Positions 60,708 to 64,000 of a stretch of 64,000 nt of DNA are shown piece by piece. The translations under genes were made by a program, and so were the position numbers. The stretch comes from Avena insularis. Taxonomy: Eukaryota; Streptophyta; Magnoliopsida; Poales; Poaceae. The stretch spans positions 1,364,001-1,428,000 of the forward strand of contig JAJUPC010000036.1 of assembly GCA_023614405.1 (NCBI GenBank). Direction: 5' to 3'. Each line of letters opens with the position of its first letter. Position 1 is the first letter of the stretch. The notes beneath the pieces were generated by a model. That model searched no databases and had not been told where the DNA came from. It saw nothing but the letters and a program-made list of their open reading frames with translations.

Positions 60708-61760
60708 TCATTGTGCAATGCTTTGCTCACAATGAATGGCCCTTCCCATGGGGGATAATTTATGCATGCCAGTAGTACGTTGTACCAAACAGAGCACCAG
60801 ATCGCCTTCCCGAAAGACTCGGGGGCACACTTTCCGGCTATGATAGCGTCGGAGATTTTGCTGATATATGGCTGATCTGGACAAGGCTTCTCTCGCTTCT
60901 TCCAGTAGATCAACATCATTTTGCCGGGCTTCTTGCACTTCGGCTTCTGTGTATTGGGTGACCCTAGGCGAATCATGCTCTACGTCGGCTGGTAATACAG
61001 CTTCTGCCCCATATACTAGAAAGAATGGCGTATAGCCTGTTGATCGATTCGGAGTTGTTCTTAACTCCACAAGATCACCGGTAGTTCTTCTATCCAGCAC
61101 CCCGCTGACCTTTGCAGCGGCTCAATGAGTCGGGGTTTTATCCCGGATAATACTAATCCGTTGGATCTTTCCACTTGTCCGTTCGATGCAGGGTGGGCTA
61201 CCGAGGCGACATCGAGTCGGATCTTCTTATCTCGGCAGAAGCGCGCAAATGCTCCTTCCGCAAAATTTGTTCCATTATCAGTTATAATACTGTGTGGATA
61301 ACCGTATCTCAAGATGATGTCTTTGAGAAATGTCACAGCCGTAGCTCCATCACATTTTCTTATAGGCTTCACTTCAATCCATTTTGTAAACTTGTCCACC
61401 ATGACCAAAATGTGTGTCATGTTTCCTCTTGCTGGTTTGAATGGGCCAACCATATCCAAGCACCATACGGCAAATGGCCACGTAATTGGTATGGTCTTGA
61501 GTTCACATAGGCATATGTGTCTTGGTATGCATTTTGACAACCATTGCATTTTCTCACCAGATCTTCTGCTTGTTCTAAGGCACTTGGCCAAGAGAATCCA
61601 TGCCGGAACGCCTTTGCCACCAAGGCTCGGATGAGGCATGATGCCCGATTCTCCTTGGTGTATATCTCGGAGGATGTCAAGTCCTTCTTCCGGGTCAACA
61701 CATCGCTGGAGGACGTTGGTTACACTTTGTTTGTATAGATCGGAATTGATGATCGTGTAT
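60708..61760 (-). pseudogene. Integrase domain of pol, catalytic triad visible, frameshifted
   Basis: The zinc-binding part is split over frames (ILRDIHQGESG; then LEQAEDLVRKCNGCQ with Cys-x2-Cys). The core carries WCLDMVGPFKPA (first Asp), SIITDNGTNFAEGAF (second Asp) and ASNGQVERSNGLV (Glu), so the D-D-35-E set is present in one frame (about 61,420-61,150). A shift near 61,090 leads into ELRTTPNRSTGYTPFFLVYG and EAVLPADVEHDSPRV, the usual continuation. No chromodomain follows, as expected for the Tat lineage. Confidence 0.88.
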
Positions 61761-62119
61761 GCCTTTGCTCTCCTCTGAGTTTGCCTGGCTAACACCTCCT
61801 CAGCCAGTAACGCTTGCCTTTCAGAATTGAATATAGGCAGGCTCAAGCTGGTATCGCTCCGGAGGGAACATCTCCTCATCAATTTCCATCTGATCCACCG
61901 CATAACTTTAGCCGGATCACGCTGAGCGCCCCGGTCTAGCGAGGTAGTCCCGGTTTGCCGAGGCAGTCCCCGGGTTTGCCGATGCAGTCCCCGGGTCTCG
62001 CGTACTACCTCTCGTGTCAATGTCCATGGGCTCAGCTCCGGATTCCATATTTTCTGGGACATAGATCAAGTCGGTTCCTGGGGACGGCCTAATAGATGGT
62101 TTTCTGAGGTGTTCCAATG

Positions 62120-62550
62120 CTACACCCGGTGGAATTGCTCGTCTGTCGATCCGAGCCGACAACATGTCGGCAGCCCGCTTTCCACTGGGTACATGGTGAA
62201 ATTCACACCCTCAAGTAACCAGATATCTTCAGACGTGAAATTTGTATAGTGCCATGTTTGGATCCTGTGGCGTCCCACACCGGACACCTCTGCACCACAA
62301 GATCCGAGTCGCCAAAGCATATTATCCGACGATGCTAATCTCCTTGCCACTTTGAGCCCATGCACAAGAGCCTCATACTCAGCGACATTGTTCGATGCCG
62401 AAATGGATCTGCACACGACTTTAGCTGGTCCTTCTTTGGCGAGGTAAGCACAACCCCGGCGCCTAATCCGTTTTGGTTTTCACCACAAAGTGCATCCTCC
62501 AAGAGTTCAGATCTGGTGGCGTGGTTCGATTGTACCGCCCAATCCACAAA
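62120..62550 (-). pseudogene. RNase H domain of pol, disrupted
   Basis: GAGVVLTSPKKDQLKSC (start of the fold) and, in another frame, SNNVAEYEALVHGLKVARRL (the conserved N-x-A-E-Y-E-A-L helix with its catalytic Glu) identify it. At least one frameshift separates them near 62,415, and the segment ends in unrelated sequence after SSDNMLWRLG. Confidence 0.8.
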
Positions 62551-62599
62551 AAGTCCGCCACAACCTGGGACTTGATCGCTTCTTCGTCGTATTGGGGCT

Positions 62600-63910
62600 T
62601 ATAAGGGCTAGCTCAATTGCCCATTTTGCAATTCTGCCACTTGCATCCTTGTTACCCATTATCTCGGATATGGAGCTTACATATTACTTTGATGGGGTGC
62701 TCCTCAAAGTAATGCTTTAACTTCTTTGCCGCCATATAGACACCGTGATGCCACCTTTTTGAAAGTGCGGGTAGTTCTGTTTTGAGGCGCATAACACCTC
62801 GCCAAGTAATATAATCGCCTCAGACCGACTTACCTCTTCATTGCGCTCCACTACAATTACTGCACTTACAACTCAAGTTGGTTGCGCTATGTAGAGCAAC
62901 ATTGGCCTTTGATAGTGGAGAGGCTAACATCGTGTAGTGGCTAACATCTTTTTAAGTGGACAAAGGCTTCATCGGCCTGTGGCCCAAATGAATTTATCCG
63001 ACTTTTTTCATGAGTTGGTAGAGAGGCAGTTTTTCTCCCAACCGACATACAAACCGACTCAACGGTGCAGCATCCAAAGGAACTTCGACGTCGTTAAGAC
63101 ACTTCGCAGCTCCATTCGCTCGATGGCTCGGATCTTAGTTGATTAACTTCATACCGGCCGGAGACAAGAACCGGTAATTTTCCAGCCGGACACCGAAGGT
63201 ACATTTTTCCGGTTAAGCTTCATCCGAACCTTCTCAAGTTCGAATGTTTGCCTTATGTTGTCAAGGAGCCGCCATTGTGCTTTCCTTGGTCTTGATAACT
63301 ACATCATCCATGATACTTGTATGCTTTTGACCGATTTGGTCGTGCAAACATTTTTGCATACATCTTTGGTACGTTGCACCTGCATTACGTAAACCGAACG
63401 TGCATAGTGCGATAGTGTAGCTCTGTGACGGGTAATAAACGCAGTTTTATTTGATCATCCGGTTCGTAGGTATCCGTGGAAGTGAATATGCATCAATGAA
63501 TGACAATAGTTCACATCCCGCGGAAGTCTATGACCTGATCTATCCTCAAAGTGAAATGGATCTTTGACACGCCTTTGTTCAGTTCGTAATCGATACATAC
63601 ACGCCAAACCACCGCCACGCTCGGATCGCCTTCTTCTTTCTACCAGCACCGGATTAGAGAGCCAATCCGGATATAGTACCTCCATGATAAATCCTGCTGC
63701 TAGTAATCGAGCTATCTCTGCCTCCAATGACTTTTCTCCTATCTCGGCGAAGTGAGAGGTTGCTTCACCGCCTTGTTCGGTCTTACGCTCAAAGAGTGCT
63801 CGCCAACTCCCTAACACCTTTGCAAGTCCTGGTAGACCAAGCAAAATATCCCGATTCTCACGGAGGAAGTTGACGAGCTCGCTTCCTATTTGTCGCTTAA
63901 CCCGCACCAA
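62600..63910 (-). pseudogene. Reverse transcriptase domain of pol, disrupted
   Basis: AEIARLLAAGFIMEVLYPDW followed by LSNPVLV is the conserved entry to the gypsy polymerase domain. The catalytic pair survives as S-I-M-D-D-V-V-I-K, with Met-Asp-Asp encoded at 63,311-63,303, but the frame is lost immediately upstream. Segments resembling TTMPFGLRNAGATYQR and the thumb (RLGEKLPLYQLMKKSDKF) appear in other frames. Catalysis from this copy is not expected. Confidence 0.8.
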
Positions 63911-64000
63911 TTGTTACGGCGCCCGAACATGTTATCAATCGAACCTTCTTGGTGTCCTTTGCGCTTGAAATGAAACGCTGCCATGCGGTTACTTAACGCC
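63911..64000 (-). other. Pol sequence upstream of reverse transcriptase, window edge
   Basis: This should be the protease-to-reverse-transcriptase linker of the same element, but too little is present and no motif is readable. Confidence 0.3.

Larger units (their letters stand above)
60623..63910 (-). pseudogene. Gypsy pol polyprotein (reverse transcriptase, RNase H, integrase), multiply frameshifted
   Basis: Read from 63,910 down to 60,623, the domains come in Ty3/gypsy order: reverse transcriptase, RNase H, integrase. The polyprotein copies element RNA into DNA and inserts it into the chromosome. Each domain is spread over two or three frames, and several stops are present. The start lies in the fingers region (LVNFLRENRDILLGLPGLAK, FIMEVLYPDWLSNPVLV). 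The end is the usual short C-terminal module (LINAKPQEKNKADRSG). Protease and Gag are beyond the right edge. Confidence 0.9.
53992..64000 (-). mobile_element. Ty3/gypsy element of the Tat-like group, minus strand, running off the right edge
   Basis: From its 3' end on the minus strand, the order is: 3' LTR (53,992-54,808), an antisense plus-strand gene (55.5-59.9 kb), integrase, RNase H, and reverse transcriptase at the right edge. Gag, protease and the 5' LTR are outside the window. Extra antisense ORFs between integrase and the 3' LTR are known from grass Tat-lineage elements (RIRE2, Grande type). Many frameshifts and stops in pol show that the copy is dead. Confidence 0.88.

Overview
This window looks like a transposon-dense, intergenic stretch of a grass nuclear genome (Poaceae, most likely a pooid such as the Triticeae). 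The evidence is several long-LTR retrotransposons with typical grass termini (TGTAACATCCC, TGTTGGGGATAC), a gypsy element carrying the intron-bearing antisense gene seen in the Tat/RIRE2/Grande group, a CACTA terminus, Mutator-like inverted ends, and GRF zinc-finger and exonuclease genes of kinds that are abundant in grasses. No rRNA or tRNA gene, CRISPR array or operon is present. The genus cannot be fixed from sequence alone.

The window reads as a nest. The base layer is a tandem array of a ~48-bp unit ('array A', + orientation), followed by a ~175-bp tandem repeat, a short 48-bp remnant, and a broken gene (copy 2, + strand). Four insertions interrupt it. (1) A complete LTR element without pol lies at 1,781-11,915, with 3.8-kb LTRs and TSD TTTAG. 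(2) A probable 4.8-kb solo LTR lies at 14,939-19,738. (3) A 31.6-kb block at 20,848-52,483 is bounded by degenerate Mutator-like inverted ends and a perfect 9-10 bp duplication of ATCCAAGTG; removing it restores one 175-bp unit exactly. (4) A minus-strand Ty3/gypsy element begins at 53,992 and runs off the right edge. A second LTR of that gypsy family sits at 252-1,045, next to its primer-binding site.

The 31.6-kb block holds, left to right: a DEDDy 3'-5' exonuclease gene with one frameshift (21.9-22.8 kb, +); a degenerate gene (copy 1, - strand, 23.2-27.5 kb) whose intron contains five 663-bp tandem repeats, each with two foldback hairpins; the upstream region of that gene; a 20.7-kb array of 39/48/52-bp monomers ('array B', the same family as array A but in the opposite orientation); an intact-looking two-exon GRF zinc-finger gene (49.5-50.3 kb, +); an orphan CACTA terminus at 50,544; and a decayed multi-exon gene (51.1-52.0 kb, -).

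Gene copies 1 and 2, with their promoter regions and their junction to the 48-bp repeat, form a ~1.3-1.4 kb inverted duplication. The 48-bp array therefore lies 5' of the same gene twice. The most interesting reading is a family of large non-autonomous elements that carry this minisatellite, the hairpin repeats and the GRF gene as internal cargo. That is an inference from shared architecture. Only the exonuclease (one indel away) and the GRF gene look close to coding; the rest is decayed.
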